NCBI GenBank assembly: GCA_964610745.1
Contig: CAZSYL010000007.1
Span: forward strand, 1 to 64,000
DNA: 64,000 bases
Direction: 5' to 3'
DNA from: SHLQ01 sp964610745
GTDB taxonomy: Bacteria > Actinomycetota > Acidimicrobiia > Acidimicrobiales > SHLQ01
In this document: positions 16,058-25,092 of the stretch, piece after piece
Numbering within the stretch: position 1 is the first letter of the stretch
Layout of the letters: each line of letters starts with the position of its first letter
The notes under the pieces: model-generated
What the model saw: the letters and a program-made list of their open reading frames with translations, nothing else
The model's database searches: none
Told to the model about the DNA's origin: nothing
Program-made: the position numbers and the translations under genes

Positions 16058-17382
16058 GTCGACCTGTCCAAGCAACAAAGACCAGCAGCACCAAGACCAG
16101 CAAGCGGTCCTTCGTCATCTCGATACTCGGCGCGTTAGCTCTGCTGCTCTTGGCGTTGACCATCTTTGCGGTGGCGAGCCAGTCGAGGACGCTCTCGGTT
16201 CAGGTCGAACAAGCAGTCCAAACCGGTGAGACTCTTCGAGTTGCGTCGATCGCTCGAGCTGAACTCTCCGTTGCGAGTCGAGTGGCCGAGGCAGCTCCAA
16301 ACGAATTGCTTGTTATTCAGGGTGCTCTTGGAAACGCAACAGAGGCCCTGAACTCGGTCGAAGCAGGCATGGTCGATTTGGGTTCGGAGGAGATTCGTGC
16401 AGCGTTTGCCGATTTTCGTGATGCTGCAGATGCCCAGGCGACTCAGATCACCGAGTTTGTCGATGACGCCGAAGGAGCTCAAGAGGCGGAGTTAGTGACG
16501 GGCGAAGCGTTTGCTGCCCTTGCCGAAACCCTTCGCGCCGAGCAGGTCGCAAACATCGAAGGGCTCGAAGCAGACAACGACCTGATGAACCTCATCGCCA
16601 CCGTTGCCACGTTCATCGTGGCCTTCGTCGTGCCGTCGATGGGATTGATGATCTTCCAGGCGCTTCGAAACGCTCCTCGCGAGCTTCGCAGACTCCAGTT
16701 GGAACACGATCGTGTTGAGGCCCGATCTCAGACGATGGCGTCTGCCATAGCTGTCGACGCATCGCGGCTTCGCTCGGAGTTGCTCGACACTGCTCCAAGC
16801 CCCGAGCGAGACAGTGTGCTGCGGTCACTGCTTCGATTTGAGAGCATCGCGGCCTTCAACGGCTCCCCAACATCGGTGCGAAACGAACAAATCGATATCA
16901 ATAGCGCCCTTGTCGAGACCATCGAACAGATCGACTCCGAGTCGGTTGTGGAGGTCGAGATTGACGACGATGTCGAATGGTTGGCGCTTGGTGATCGAGA
17001 GCACTTCGGTCTCGTGATCGCCGAGCTGGCTACGAATGCAATCGCCTACGGCGCTATCCCCGTGGAAGTATGGATCGAGGCATCGAGATCGGGCGACCTT
17101 GTCGAGCTCCATGTCGTCGACGGTGGCCCTGGCCTCCCAGACGGTGTGGCTGAAGCGGCTCTTCACGAACACGAATTCGAACTTCGGGAAGACACTTCGA
17201 GGGGCAGCTACGGGTTTGGGCTAATCGCGGCTCGCCGCGCATTGGAGGCAATGGGTGGAACGCTCTCCTACAAGCGCACAGATGGCCGGACTCACTTGAT
17301 CGCGGCGCTGCCGATGGCGGAGGGTTCAGTCTCATCGTCGGGGCCTGAACAGGACAGCGGCGAACTGCCGCTCGCGGCCTGA
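16054..17382 (+). CDS. Membrane sensor with histidine-kinase-type ATPase domain, no canonical H-box
   Basis: 442 aa. A signal-anchor (about 20-42), an extracytoplasmic helical domain (about 43-178) rich in Ala/Glu, a second span (about 180-203), then a coiled linker. The HATPase domain runs about 280-415 with N-box ELATNAIAYG (N328), G1 box VVDGGPGLPDG (354-364) and G2 region GSYGFGL (384-390). The dimerisation helix lacks the HE-x-x-x-P motif; His218 in LEHDR is 110 residues before N328, the usual H-to-N spacing, so it is the only phospho-acceptor candidate. No response regulator gene is adjacent. It follows the cyclase by an ATGA overlap and precedes a surface protein by 11 bp. Confidence 0.78.
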   Translation: MSRPVQATKTSSTKTSKRSFVISILGALALLLLALTIFAVASQSRTLSVQVEQAVQTGETLRVASIARAELSVASRVAEAAPNELLVIQGALGNATEALNSVEAGMVDLGSEEIRAAFADFRDAADAQATQITEFVDDAEGAQEAELVTGEAFAALAETLRAEQVANIEGLEADNDLMNLIATVATFIVAFVVPSMGLMIFQALRNAPRELRRLQLEHDRVEARSQTMASAIAVDASRLRSELLDTAPSPERDSVLRSLLRFESIAAFNGSPTSVRNEQIDINSALVETIEQIDSESVVEVEIDDDVEWLALGDREHFGLVIAELATNAIAYGAIPVEVWIEASRSGDLVELHVVDGGPGLPDGVAEAALHEHEFELREDTSRGSYGFGLIAARRALEAMGGTLSYKRTDGRTHLIAALPMAEGSVSSSGPEQDSGELPLAA

Positions 17383-17393
17383 GGCTCGGCAAC

Positions 17394-18866
17394 GTGGGAG
17401 CTTCCACCTCTAGTATCCCGGCGCCGTCTCGACGGATTCGTCGTCTGTTCGTGAGTCTCTTCTCGGTCGCTGTCATCATGGCGACGTTTCTGCCCGCTTC
17501 GGCGGCAGCTCAGACTGTCGTCGCGCTTATCGACATCAACCCCATCCCGGACCAAAGGACGATAGAAGGCACACCGGTGAGTCTTCAGGTTGTGGCCAAG
17601 TCAGCTAATCCTGCGGCAGATCTCTTCTACTCGACTCTGAATCTTCCAACGGGACTGAGCATTAACTCATCGACTGGCCTGATCTCAGGTACCCCGGGCT
17701 TCGACTCGGTCTCGACAGGTGGACGCCAGCTCACCCGCCTCGTGCTCGTGCTTGTGCACGACGGGGATTTCATTGCTATTGAGAGGCTCAATTGGACGAT
17801 CGTCGATGCGGACCCTGTGCCAACGACGACGACGCCGCCTACGACGACAACAACGTCAACGACCACGAGCACCACCTCTACGACTACCACCTCGACGACG
17901 TCTACGACGACCACGTTGCCTCCGCGTACCACGACCACCTCGACGACCACCGCTCCTTCGAGCACCTCAACGTCGACGAGTACGAGTACTACGACAACGC
18001 CGCGGACGACTACCACGGCGACCTCACCAACGGTCACATCGACATCGACAAGTTCGACACCCACGACCACCACAATCGCGCCGACGAGCACGACCGAGGC
18101 AGGTGTTGACGAAACCAGTTCTTCCACTTCGACGACGACCATCACCAGCTCAGAACCTTCAAACCCCGACGATGCCCCTGAGGCGCTTGCGGTGACCACA
18201 CTGTCCGCCGTCGACGATGCATTTACGGTGGTGGCATCGGGCGCGACCGTTGTCGACGTGCTCGACAACGACGAGGGAGAAGGCCTCCAAGTAGTCTCGG
18301 TCACCCAACCCATTGTTGGTTCAGTGGCCATTTCTGCCGATGGGCTTGTAGAGGTGTCGCTACCCGACAGCTTCGCAGGCTCGATCGAGTTTGAATACGA
18401 CGTGCAAGACGAGCTTGGCCGGATCGCTGGTGCTTCGGTGGTCGTCGAATCGGTGAACGTACTCGCCGCAGCGGGTGGGCTGCTTGCAGTTGACGATAGC
18501 GAGCCGGTGGCCTCGCTCGGGGAGTTGCGAAGCCGAGTTGAGTCGATCTACCTCGACTTGATCTCGGTGCGTCTCTCGACCTTCCAGTTCACCGTTTTGA
18601 GCTTCGCTCCGTTGCTGCTGGGGCTTTTGTTTTGGATGCTTCGCCAGCGCGATCGACTCGTGGCTGTCACCGATGTCTCGAGAAAGGACGTCATCCACGG
18701 CAGTCTGCGAGGAGACGATTCGGTCGTTGCTTTGCGACACGATTCGCTGCTGTGGACGCGCAATCGTACGCGACAGCGAAATGGGACGTCCCAAACGCTT
18801 GTGCAGTTGGCAGACGGTCAGCAGGCCTGGGTCAACAGCGCGAACATTGCGGACACGGGGTACTAG
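17394..18866 (+). CDS. Secreted/anchored putative-Ig-domain protein with long Thr/Ser linker and cytosolic tail
   Basis: 490 aa, GTG start at 17394. A Sec signal (about 16-40, ending ASAAAQ) precedes a putative Ig domain (NPIPDQRTIEGTPVSLQ ... GLSINSSTGLISGTP). Residues about 143-245 are a nearly pure Thr/Ser/Pro linker, likely extended and perhaps glycosylated. A second beta domain (about 262-345) resembles cadherin-like surface modules (VDDAFTVVASGATVVDVLDNDEG). A single span (about 397-416) then leads to an about 72-residue basic cytosolic tail. It is the last gene of the cyclase/sensor operon, so it may be the extracellular sensing or adhesive partner. No homologue with known function is recognised. 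Confidence 0.75.
   Translation: MGASTSSIPAPSRRIRRLFVSLFSVAVIMATFLPASAAAQTVVALIDINPIPDQRTIEGTPVSLQVVAKSANPAADLFYSTLNLPTGLSINSSTGLISGTPGFDSVSTGGRQLTRLVLVLVHDGDFIAIERLNWTIVDADPVPTTTTPPTTTTTSTTTSTTSTTTTSTTSTTTTLPPRTTTTSTTTAPSSTSTSTSTSTTTTPRTTTTATSPTVTSTSTSSTPTTTTIAPTSTTEAGVDETSSSTSTTTITSSEPSNPDDAPEALAVTTLSAVDDAFTVVASGATVVDVLDNDEGEGLQVVSVTQPIVGSVAISADGLVEVSLPDSFAGSIEFEYDVQDELGRIAGASVVVESVNVLAAAGGLLAVDDSEPVASLGELRSRVESIYLDLISVRLSTFQFTVLSFAPLLLGLLFWMLRQRDRLVAVTDVSRKDVIHGSLRGDDSVVALRHDSLLWTRNRTRQRNGTSQTLVQLADGQQAWVNSANIADTGY
17815..18110 (+). repeat. Low-complexity ACG/ACC-rich coding tract
   Basis: About 300 bp built of ACN threonine and TCN/AGC serine codons, repeating ACGAC-type pentamers and CTCGACGAC-type words. 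It encodes the Thr/Ser linker of the surface protein. Other frames stay open through it, producing misleading long open frames on both strands. Confidence 0.8.
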
Positions 18867-18932
18867 CTCCGATTGCGCGTGGGGCGCGAGGGTCTGCGAC
18901 GTTGGTGGTCAAACCTCGGTCGAAAGTCCTCC

Positions 18933-19973
18933 ATGAAATACATCCCCCTTGGCGCCACCAATATTCAGGTCTCTCAGTTCTGTCTCGGAACCATGACCTT
19001 TGGAAGTCAGACCTCCGAAGCCGAAGGCCACGCTCAAATCGATGCGAGCCTCGAGGCGGGCATTAACTTCGTCGACACTGCCGAGGCCTATCCGGTCAAC
19101 CCGATGATTGCGGAGACCGCTGGCCGAACCGAAGAGATCATCGGAACCTGGCTCGCAAAATCGAAGCGCCGCGACGACATCATTCTGGCGACCAAGGTCG
19201 CAGGGGTGGGCGGACCAAATCGTGATGGTGCGCCAATCTCAGTCGATGGAATTCGAGAGGCGGTGGAGGGTTCGCTGCGCAGGCTGCAGACGGACTACGT
19301 CGACTTGTATCAACTGCATTGGCCAAACCGGGGTGGCTATATGTTCCGTCGGAACTGGACCTACGATCCGTCCGATCAGGACAAGACAGCAACGATTGGT
19401 CACATGGAAGAGGTACTGGTCGAGCTCGGGCGTCATGTCGATGCAGGGCGAATCCGTCACGTCGGGGTGTCTAACGAATCAGCGTGGGGCACGGCTCAAT
19501 GGTTGAGCGTCGCGGAACGTATCGGTGCGCCGAGGATGCAGTCTGTGCAGAACGAATACTCGCTCTTGGCTCGTCTCTATGACACCGACATGGCCGAGCT
19601 GACCCACAACGAACAGATGACACTGCTGGCCTACTCACCGCTGGCCGCTGGTTTTCTCACCGGTAAGTACAGCAACGGCGCTGTTCCCGATGGGTCCAGA
19701 ATGTCGCTGAGCCCGGAGATGGGCGGACGCTTGACCGACCGTGTGCTCGGCATTGCCCAGATGTATGTCGAGCTCGCCCAACGCCACGACCTGCATCCGG
19801 TTCACATGGCGCTCGCCTTCTGTACCCAGCGACCATTTCTGACAGCGCCCATTATTGGCGCAACGACTATGGAACAGCTGCAGATTATTCTTGAGGGCGC
19901 GGACGTTGTCCTCACCAACGAGGTGTTGGATGAGCTAAACACAGCCCACAAAGCCCATCCCATGCCCTACTAG
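18933..19973 (+). CDS. Aldo/keto reductase, Tas family
   Basis: 346 aa from the ATG at 18933; the 20 upstream in-frame codons are not conserved in type. It has the N-terminal MKYIPLGATNIQVSQ and CLGTMTFGSQ of Tas-like proteins. The tetrad is seen as Asp and Tyr in NFVDTAEAYP, Lys in LATKVAG and His in YQLHWPN. The insertion MFRRNWTYDPSD after LHWPN is also Tas-like. QNEYSLLAR and LAYSPLAAGFLTGKY complete the barrel. It reduces carbonyl compounds with NADPH; substrate unknown. It starts 66 bp after the surface-protein gene on the same strand. Confidence 0.88.
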   Translation: MKYIPLGATNIQVSQFCLGTMTFGSQTSEAEGHAQIDASLEAGINFVDTAEAYPVNPMIAETAGRTEEIIGTWLAKSKRRDDIILATKVAGVGGPNRDGAPISVDGIREAVEGSLRRLQTDYVDLYQLHWPNRGGYMFRRNWTYDPSDQDKTATIGHMEEVLVELGRHVDAGRIRHVGVSNESAWGTAQWLSVAERIGAPRMQSVQNEYSLLARLYDTDMAELTHNEQMTLLAYSPLAAGFLTGKYSNGAVPDGSRMSLSPEMGGRLTDRVLGIAQMYVELAQRHDLHPVHMALAFCTQRPFLTAPIIGATTMEQLQIILEGADVVLTNEVLDELNTAHKAHPMPY

Positions 19974-20339
19974 TTGTCTCAACTGGCACTCCATTAGCAC
20001 CGAGCTGCTGGCTGCCCTGCTGGGGAGTCGCAGAATTTATTTGGTCAATCACGTGCAAATGCGACTAATCGCAATAAGGTTTCTTGTACTTCTCGGCCAT
20101 CACTTGTGCATTCCCGGTGGCGACTTCGGCCGCTATTGGACACGGATTCACATGGTGAACCCAGAGCGCGGTACAAGAGCGGACGCGTGAACCCCAACCT
20201 CTCATTCGTCCTCTCCATCGTGCATCAGTCGGGCCCGATGCGAGTTCCAGCCCCGCATCGGGCCCGCACTGACGATCTAGTCATTGAGGTCATGGCACCG
20301 CTACGTTGAAGTCCGGGCAAGTAGCAATGAGGGGGAAGC
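19974..20339 (+). other. 366-bp intergenic region with a strong hairpin
   Basis: No reading frame here has a ribosome site or a recognisable product; the 67-codon frame at 20106-20309 looks like chance. The left part (20030-20090) is A/T-richer and may hold the promoter of the hydroxy-acid oxidase gene. The right part holds the stem described separately. Confidence 0.6.
20225..20272 (+). terminator. Perfect 13-bp stem plus 5-bp extension (hairpin, role undecided)
   Basis: CGGGCCCGATGCG (20230-20242) pairs exactly with CGCATCGGGCCCG (20254-20266) around an 11-nt loop. After a one-base bulge (20267), five further pairs (20225-20229 with 20268-20272) extend it. No T-run follows, so this is not a classic intrinsic terminator. 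It is 68 nt before the next start and may be a leader RNA structure, a factor-dependent stop or a protein-binding palindrome. Confidence 0.6.
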
Positions 20340-21599
20340 GTGAGTCGACGTAGAGAGCGCAAGATTGCAGATGCTCTGACGACCTCTGATCTTTGGGAGT
20401 TGGCGAGCGAACGAATCCCGCCGATCGCCTTTGAGTACTTTCGAGGCGCCGCCGATGCAGAGACGACTGCGCGTGGGAACGTGATGGCATTTCAGCAGGC
20501 GATGACCACCGCCTATGGAGCGTTGAAGTTCGATGCTGTGGATACGTCGACGACGGCCCTCGGCTCGAGGATGTCCGTGCCATGGTACGTGTCGCCCGTC
20601 GGGTCTCTGAGCACCCTCGCTCCCGCTGGCGAGGCGATTGCCTCCGCAGTGGCGGGGGAGTTCGGTACCATCATGGCGCTTTCGACCTTGTCGGGCACTC
20701 CAATGGAACAGGTTGCGGCGGCGTCGCCGGGCACCAGCTGGTTCCAGCTGTACCTCGTCGGCGGGAAGGAAACCGCCTTGCGGACGATCGCGCGGGCGAA
20801 GGCGGCGGGGTTCGACGCACTGATGTTGACCATCGACACCGGTGTCTCGGGCAACCGTGCTGTCCACGCTCGAATGAAGCCAATGGAAATTACCGAGTCC
20901 TTCGCTGGTAAGTCTTTTCCCGAGAGAGCTGTCTTGGCGGGCCGTCGGTTGAAGGTGGGGCCGCAATTTGTGACACGGCTCGATTTCTTGCGGCAGTACT
21001 ACCAGAGTGGCGGAATGATGGAGTTCGTCAATGTGCTCGATGCTGAGGGCAACCCAATGCCATACACCGATATCGGCACTCAACTCGGTGAGTCGGCGGT
21101 GACCTGGGACGATCTGGCCTGGGTCAAGGAGGCCTGGGGTGAAGAGCTGCCGCTCATTGTCAAAGGTGTGCACTGCGCTCACGACGCTCGCCGCGCTGAG
21201 GAACTTGGGGCGAGCGCCGTTGTCTGGTCGAATCATGGCGGGCGTCAACAGGACAGGGTTCCACCGGCAATCCACATGGTCGAACAAGAGATGCCCCTCG
21301 TTGGCAACACGGAGCTCGAGTTCTATATGGATGGTGGCATCCGGTCCGGGACCGACATCTTGATCGCACTCAGTTACGGGCTGAATGCGGTCGGACTCGG
21401 CCGCGTGACAGCAGCGGGCCTTGGCGCAGGTGGTCATCAGGGGCTGACTCGCGCCTTTGAGATTCTCCAGTCGGAGTTTGATCGTGCGATGCGCCTTGTT
21501 GGAGTGCAGAGCGTCTCGGAGATTCACGAACGTGGTGCAGCGCTTCGCCGGGAGCCGTTATTGCTCGGTGATCATCACCTGCCCAAGTTCGTGTTCTAG
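20340..21599 (+). CDS. FMN-dependent alpha-hydroxy-acid oxidase, lactate 2-monooxygenase-like
   Basis: 419 aa, GTG start at 20340 after GAGGGGGA. FEYFRGAADAETTARGN near the N-terminus and VSPVGSLSTLAPAGE (FMN site) resemble lactate 2-monooxygenases rather than the enzyme at 3149. WFQLYLVGG carries the active-site Tyr, and WSNHGGRQQD (296-305) holds catalytic His299. It would oxidise a 2-hydroxy acid; monooxygenase type would yield a decarboxylated acid. The two paralogues in this window are clearly different subfamilies. It is probably a single-gene unit with the hairpin-bearing leader upstream. Confidence 0.85.
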   Translation: MSRRRERKIADALTTSDLWELASERIPPIAFEYFRGAADAETTARGNVMAFQQAMTTAYGALKFDAVDTSTTALGSRMSVPWYVSPVGSLSTLAPAGEAIASAVAGEFGTIMALSTLSGTPMEQVAAASPGTSWFQLYLVGGKETALRTIARAKAAGFDALMLTIDTGVSGNRAVHARMKPMEITESFAGKSFPERAVLAGRRLKVGPQFVTRLDFLRQYYQSGGMMEFVNVLDAEGNPMPYTDIGTQLGESAVTWDDLAWVKEAWGEELPLIVKGVHCAHDARRAEELGASAVVWSNHGGRQQDRVPPAIHMVEQEMPLVGNTELEFYMDGGIRSGTDILIALSYGLNAVGLGRVTAAGLGAGGHQGLTRAFEILQSEFDRAMRLVGVQSVSEIHERGAALRREPLLLGDHHLPKFVF

Positions 21600-21727
21600 T
21601 CGTTTGGCGCCGTCGTGCTCCCTAGGCCGCTGGTGCGAGTGTTTACAATAAATTGACATCTCCAGTTACTTAAAGATGTCGACGTCGCGGCTACGTTGAG
21701 TGACGCTGAACGGTTGGGGGGTGAAGA

Positions 21728-24700
21728 GTGACAAGTGTCCGCGGAGATTCCGTACGCGTCGAGGTCGCCGGGGCGTTCCGGTTATTCATCGATGGCGAGC
21801 TGGTCGACGTCACTCGACCGCAGGTGCGCACTGTGCTTGCGCTGCTCGCGACTTCGAGTGTTCCGCTGAGCGCACTCGAACTCGAGGACGCACTGTGGCC
21901 CTCTTCGATTCCCAGCAATCCCTCCGCAGCCTTGCGTACCATCGTGTCCCGAACTCGTTCCGTTCTAGGTCCGGCCGCTGGGCAACTGACCATCCACGGA
22001 AACGCGCTCAGCCTAACGACCAGCTCTGACTGGTCCGAGGTGTCCAACCTGGTTTCGGTGCCCGACTCCGAACAGGACTCTGCGGCGTTGAAGTCGTTGC
22101 TCGATCGGGTGAGCGGGCTTCCGTTCTCCAATGTCGCCGATTCGTGCCTGGTCGATGAACGACGTTCCAAGTTCACTCTCGTTCGAGAACGACTCCAACG
22201 ACAGCTCATCCGACTTCAGCTACGCGACGGCGACGATTCGGGCGCTGTTGACGGTGCGCTCTCGATTCTCAAACTCTCACCGGCCGATGAGGCAACCGCG
22301 TGCCTCGGTGCTCAGGCCATGGCGCGGCTTGGACGCAAGACATGCGGAATCGAGCTGCTCCAGAGAACGCGCAACGAACTCGCAAGTCGTGGCCTCGAAC
22401 CGTCGACGGAACTCGTCACCGTCGAAAACGCAATTCTTCGCAACGAGTCGGATCTCTCTCCAAGCTCCGTAAACCCCGCTGTTGGACGAGTCGACCAGTT
22501 CGTTGGGCGAGCCTCGTATCTGCGCGAGCTCGAGAGCTTGGCGCCTGGCCGAACGCTCTACGTCGAGGGCGAAGCTGGCATTGGCAAGAGTTCGCTCCTG
22601 CGCGTCTACAGCGAGCAATGCGTCGCTGACGGGATCAAGATCGTGACCGCTCGAGCCAGCGCAACCGCCGTGGCGCCAATGAGTGTGATTGGTGACCTCG
22701 TCGCAGGATTGCTCGATCTCGGCGATGTCGACGTTGCCGAGAAGCACCGGCCGTCGTTGGCGATGCTCCTTCCCGATCGGTTCCCCGATAGCGCACTTCC
22801 CGCGAGTCGCGAAGCTCTCGTTCATGCTGCTGCGGACTTCGTCCTTGAGGCTGCCGACAGACTTCACGTCGTGCTGGCCATAGACGATGCCCAGTGGCTG
22901 GATCACGCTTCTCTTCTGATGCTTCGCGAGTTGGTCAACAGTCAACGTTGCCGCCTGCTCCTGTTTTCTCGGCCGGGCAACGCTGCCCGAGTGCTGGGCG
23001 ATGCTGAATCGAAGGTCGCTAGCTTGGCTCTCGGTCCGCTGACCGCAGACGAAGCCGCGGCGATGGTCGATATCGCCCCTGTAGAGCTTCGCCCCGTCGA
23101 CTCGTCAAAGCTCCATCGACGCAGCGGTGGCAACCCGTTGTTTCTTCACATGTTGCTCGATCTGCTCGGCCATGAGATCGATGTTGAAGGCTCTTTACCT
23201 CCGGTCATATTGGCGGCGGTTCAGCGTCGGATGCAGGCATTGAGCAGCAGGGGCCGTCGTGTGTTGCAAGTGGCATCGGTGATCGGGACGTCTTTTGACG
23301 AAGACATCGTCGTCGCCATCGATCCTCACGCCACAGACGGGTTCTCCGAAGCCCAGACCGCTGGTCTGATCGATCGGACGTCACCAGATGAAGCAAGCCA
23401 GTTTCGTCACGTCATCGTTGCTGACGCGGCATATCAGCTGCTCGGTGAGGCCGACCGAATCGCCCTTCACGATCAGGTTGGACGGCTATTGGAGGAACGC
23501 GGAGCTGACGCGATAACGGTGTTCTCGCACTGCCACGCCGCAGCCTCTCTCGATGCGTGGCGTGCAAGCGAGGTGGCGGTCGAAGCCGCAGAGCAGCACC
23601 TTGGAAAATTTGATTGGGAAGGCGCTGTTCGCACCGCCTCTTGGGCCATCGATCAGGGGGTCTCGAATAAGATGCATCGACTCTCGATCGCTCGGGCTAG
23701 GGGGGAACTCGCTCTCGGCACGGCGAACAGTCATCTGTATCTCATCGATGGTGCGCGGCAAGCCCAAGCCACCGGAGACGCGGCCTCTCTCGTCAAGGCG
23801 GTGATTGAGGTGTGCAACAGCGGTTCGGCCGCGCTGACAGGTCTCGACGTGGAGGTCGTTCGCCAACTTGTCGATGCCGCGCGAGTGGTCGCCGATGGAG
23901 AGGGTCTCCTAGACGAACTTCACGCGGCAGCGGCGCGGGCGTTCGTCTACTCGCGCCACGGAGCGTTTGGTCAGGAGCTGTACCGCGAGTCCTTCGAGCG
24001 CTTCGAAGAGTGCGCGCCCTCGGCGCAGGAACTCCTTCTGCGCAACAGCGAAGCAGGCCTCTCCAATCCGAATGACTTCGGGTTGGCCCAGCGTGCCACG
24101 ATTCTCTTAAACGGTGCTGCCGATAGCAACCCCGAGCTGCGCTGGCTTGCTCGTTGGTTCCAATACCGGGATGCGTTGATCGACGGAGACGGCGATCGGC
24201 TTGCGTGGGCGTTGCGAGACATTCAGGGCTCGGCAACCTCTTCCGAGCGCCGCCACGCCTTCGTCATGCTGGGCCAAACCTTTGATATGGACATGCAACG
24301 CTCGTGGGCAGAGACGACGATGGCTCTGATCCACAAAGACTTCGACCTCGCCGAGCGTTGCGCCGACCGGGCCCTCGCGGTCGGTCTCGACCAGCTCGCC
24401 ATTCGAGATGACGGGTTTGGCGAGGGGTGGGTGACGGCATCATATGGGCTATTGCTGTTGGCGATCCGTCACGGCCAGGGTCGCCTCGCTGAACTCGTTG
24501 ACGTCGTCGAGACATCGGCGCCTCTCGTTCCGGCGTGGCGCGTAGCGATCGTTATTGCGAACCATGCAGCCGGGAACATCGACCGAGTTCGACGTGAACT
24601 GGAGCATCTGACAGCGGACGGCTTTGCTGCGCTGGTGCCGGATCCAACGTGGACGGCTGCAACCTTCCTCCTCGCTGAGCCGGTAGCGCACTATTGCGAT

Positions 24701-24934
24701 CCTGCGGTTGCGGTACAGCTGTACGACATGATCTCGCCGTTCGAAGACCGCATGAGCTACAGCGGCCTGTGCACGTTCGGCCCAATGCACGAAGCGTGCG
24801 CAGTCCTCGCTGGTGCGCTCGGCAAGACCGATCTCGAGATGTCCCATCGGGAACAGGCTCGCGATAAGTCTCGACGGCTTCAGCAGCGGTCGCGGTGGGC
24901 ATTTGACGAGCTGCTCGCGTCGAACTTCGACTGA
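21728..24934 (+). CDS. Large AfsR/SARP-type regulator: winged helix, BTAD and AAA ATPase
   Basis: 1068 aa, GTG start at 21728. Residues about 8-100 form an OmpR-like winged helix (VEVAGAFRLFIDGELVD, ALRTIVSRTRSVLG). A BTAD helical domain follows (about 105-245). The AAA_16 ATPase has Walker A GEAGIGKSS (281-289) and Walker B VLAIDDAQWLD (about 382-392), with the usual SGGNPLFLHMLL sensor region. The C-terminal 550 residues are helical repeat sequence of TPR type. Such STAND regulators bind direct repeats near promoters when nucleotide-bound, often for secondary metabolism; no biosynthetic cluster is adjacent here. The last base of the stop is 73 bp from a strong inverted repeat. Confidence 0.87.
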   Translation: MTSVRGDSVRVEVAGAFRLFIDGELVDVTRPQVRTVLALLATSSVPLSALELEDALWPSSIPSNPSAALRTIVSRTRSVLGPAAGQLTIHGNALSLTTSSDWSEVSNLVSVPDSEQDSAALKSLLDRVSGLPFSNVADSCLVDERRSKFTLVRERLQRQLIRLQLRDGDDSGAVDGALSILKLSPADEATACLGAQAMARLGRKTCGIELLQRTRNELASRGLEPSTELVTVENAILRNESDLSPSSVNPAVGRVDQFVGRASYLRELESLAPGRTLYVEGEAGIGKSSLLRVYSEQCVADGIKIVTARASATAVAPMSVIGDLVAGLLDLGDVDVAEKHRPSLAMLLPDRFPDSALPASREALVHAAADFVLEAADRLHVVLAIDDAQWLDHASLLMLRELVNSQRCRLLLFSRPGNAARVLGDAESKVASLALGPLTADEAAAMVDIAPVELRPVDSSKLHRRSGGNPLFLHMLLDLLGHEIDVEGSLPPVILAAVQRRMQALSSRGRRVLQVASVIGTSFDEDIVVAIDPHATDGFSEAQTAGLIDRTSPDEASQFRHVIVADAAYQLLGEADRIALHDQVGRLLEERGADAITVFSHCHAAASLDAWRASEVAVEAAEQHLGKFDWEGAVRTASWAIDQGVSNKMHRLSIARARGELALGTANSHLYLIDGARQAQATGDAASLVKAVIEVCNSGSAALTGLDVEVVRQLVDAARVVADGEGLLDELHAAAARAFVYSRHGAFGQELYRESFERFEECAPSAQELLLRNSEAGLSNPNDFGLAQRATILLNGAADSNPELRWLARWFQYRDALIDGDGDRLAWALRDIQGSATSSERRHAFVMLGQTFDMDMQRSWAETTMALIHKDFDLAERCADRALAVGLDQLAIRDDGFGEGWVTASYGLLLLAIRHGQGRLAELVDVVETSAPLVPAWRVAIVIANHAAGNIDRVRRELEHLTADGFAALVPDPTWTAATFLLAEPVAHYCDPAVAVQLYDMISPFEDRMSYSGLCTFGPMHEACAVLAGALGKTDLEMSHREQARDKSRRLQQRSRWAFDELLASNFD

Positions 24935-25006
24935 TTGTTCAACGCTTTTTTTGTTGTCTATGGGTGCGGAAACGTTCCGGAAACGTCCATTTGATTGAGT
25001 ACTGGT

Positions 25007-25036
25007 TGGGATATGTGGCGGCGGCCACATATCCCA
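25007..25036 (+). promoter_or_regulatory. Perfect 13-bp inverted repeat with ATGT/ACAT half sites, candidate PadR operator
   Basis: TGGGATATGTGGC (25007-25019) and GCCACATATCCCA (25024-25036) are exact complements around a 4-nt spacer. The half sites ATGT and ACAT are the elements bound by PadR-family repressors, here 10 nt apart. It lies 57 bp before the 71-aa gene and within 600 bp of the PadR gene. No T-tract follows, so a terminator for the upstream gene is less likely. Confidence 0.55.
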
Positions 25037-25092
25037 CCCTCCGTTCCCGCAGGTGCCCTGTTGTTGAGACTTCCCTCCCCGCCACAACTCAC

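Noticed and set aside
17627..18331. 234-codon antisense frame rich in Val and other long frames over the Thr tract
   Set aside because: They arise from low-complexity ACG/ACC composition; no ribosome site, domain or independent codon pattern.
20106..20309. 67-codon plus-strand frame in the 19974-20339 intergenic region
   Set aside because: No ribosome site and it crosses the hairpin; no similarity recognised.
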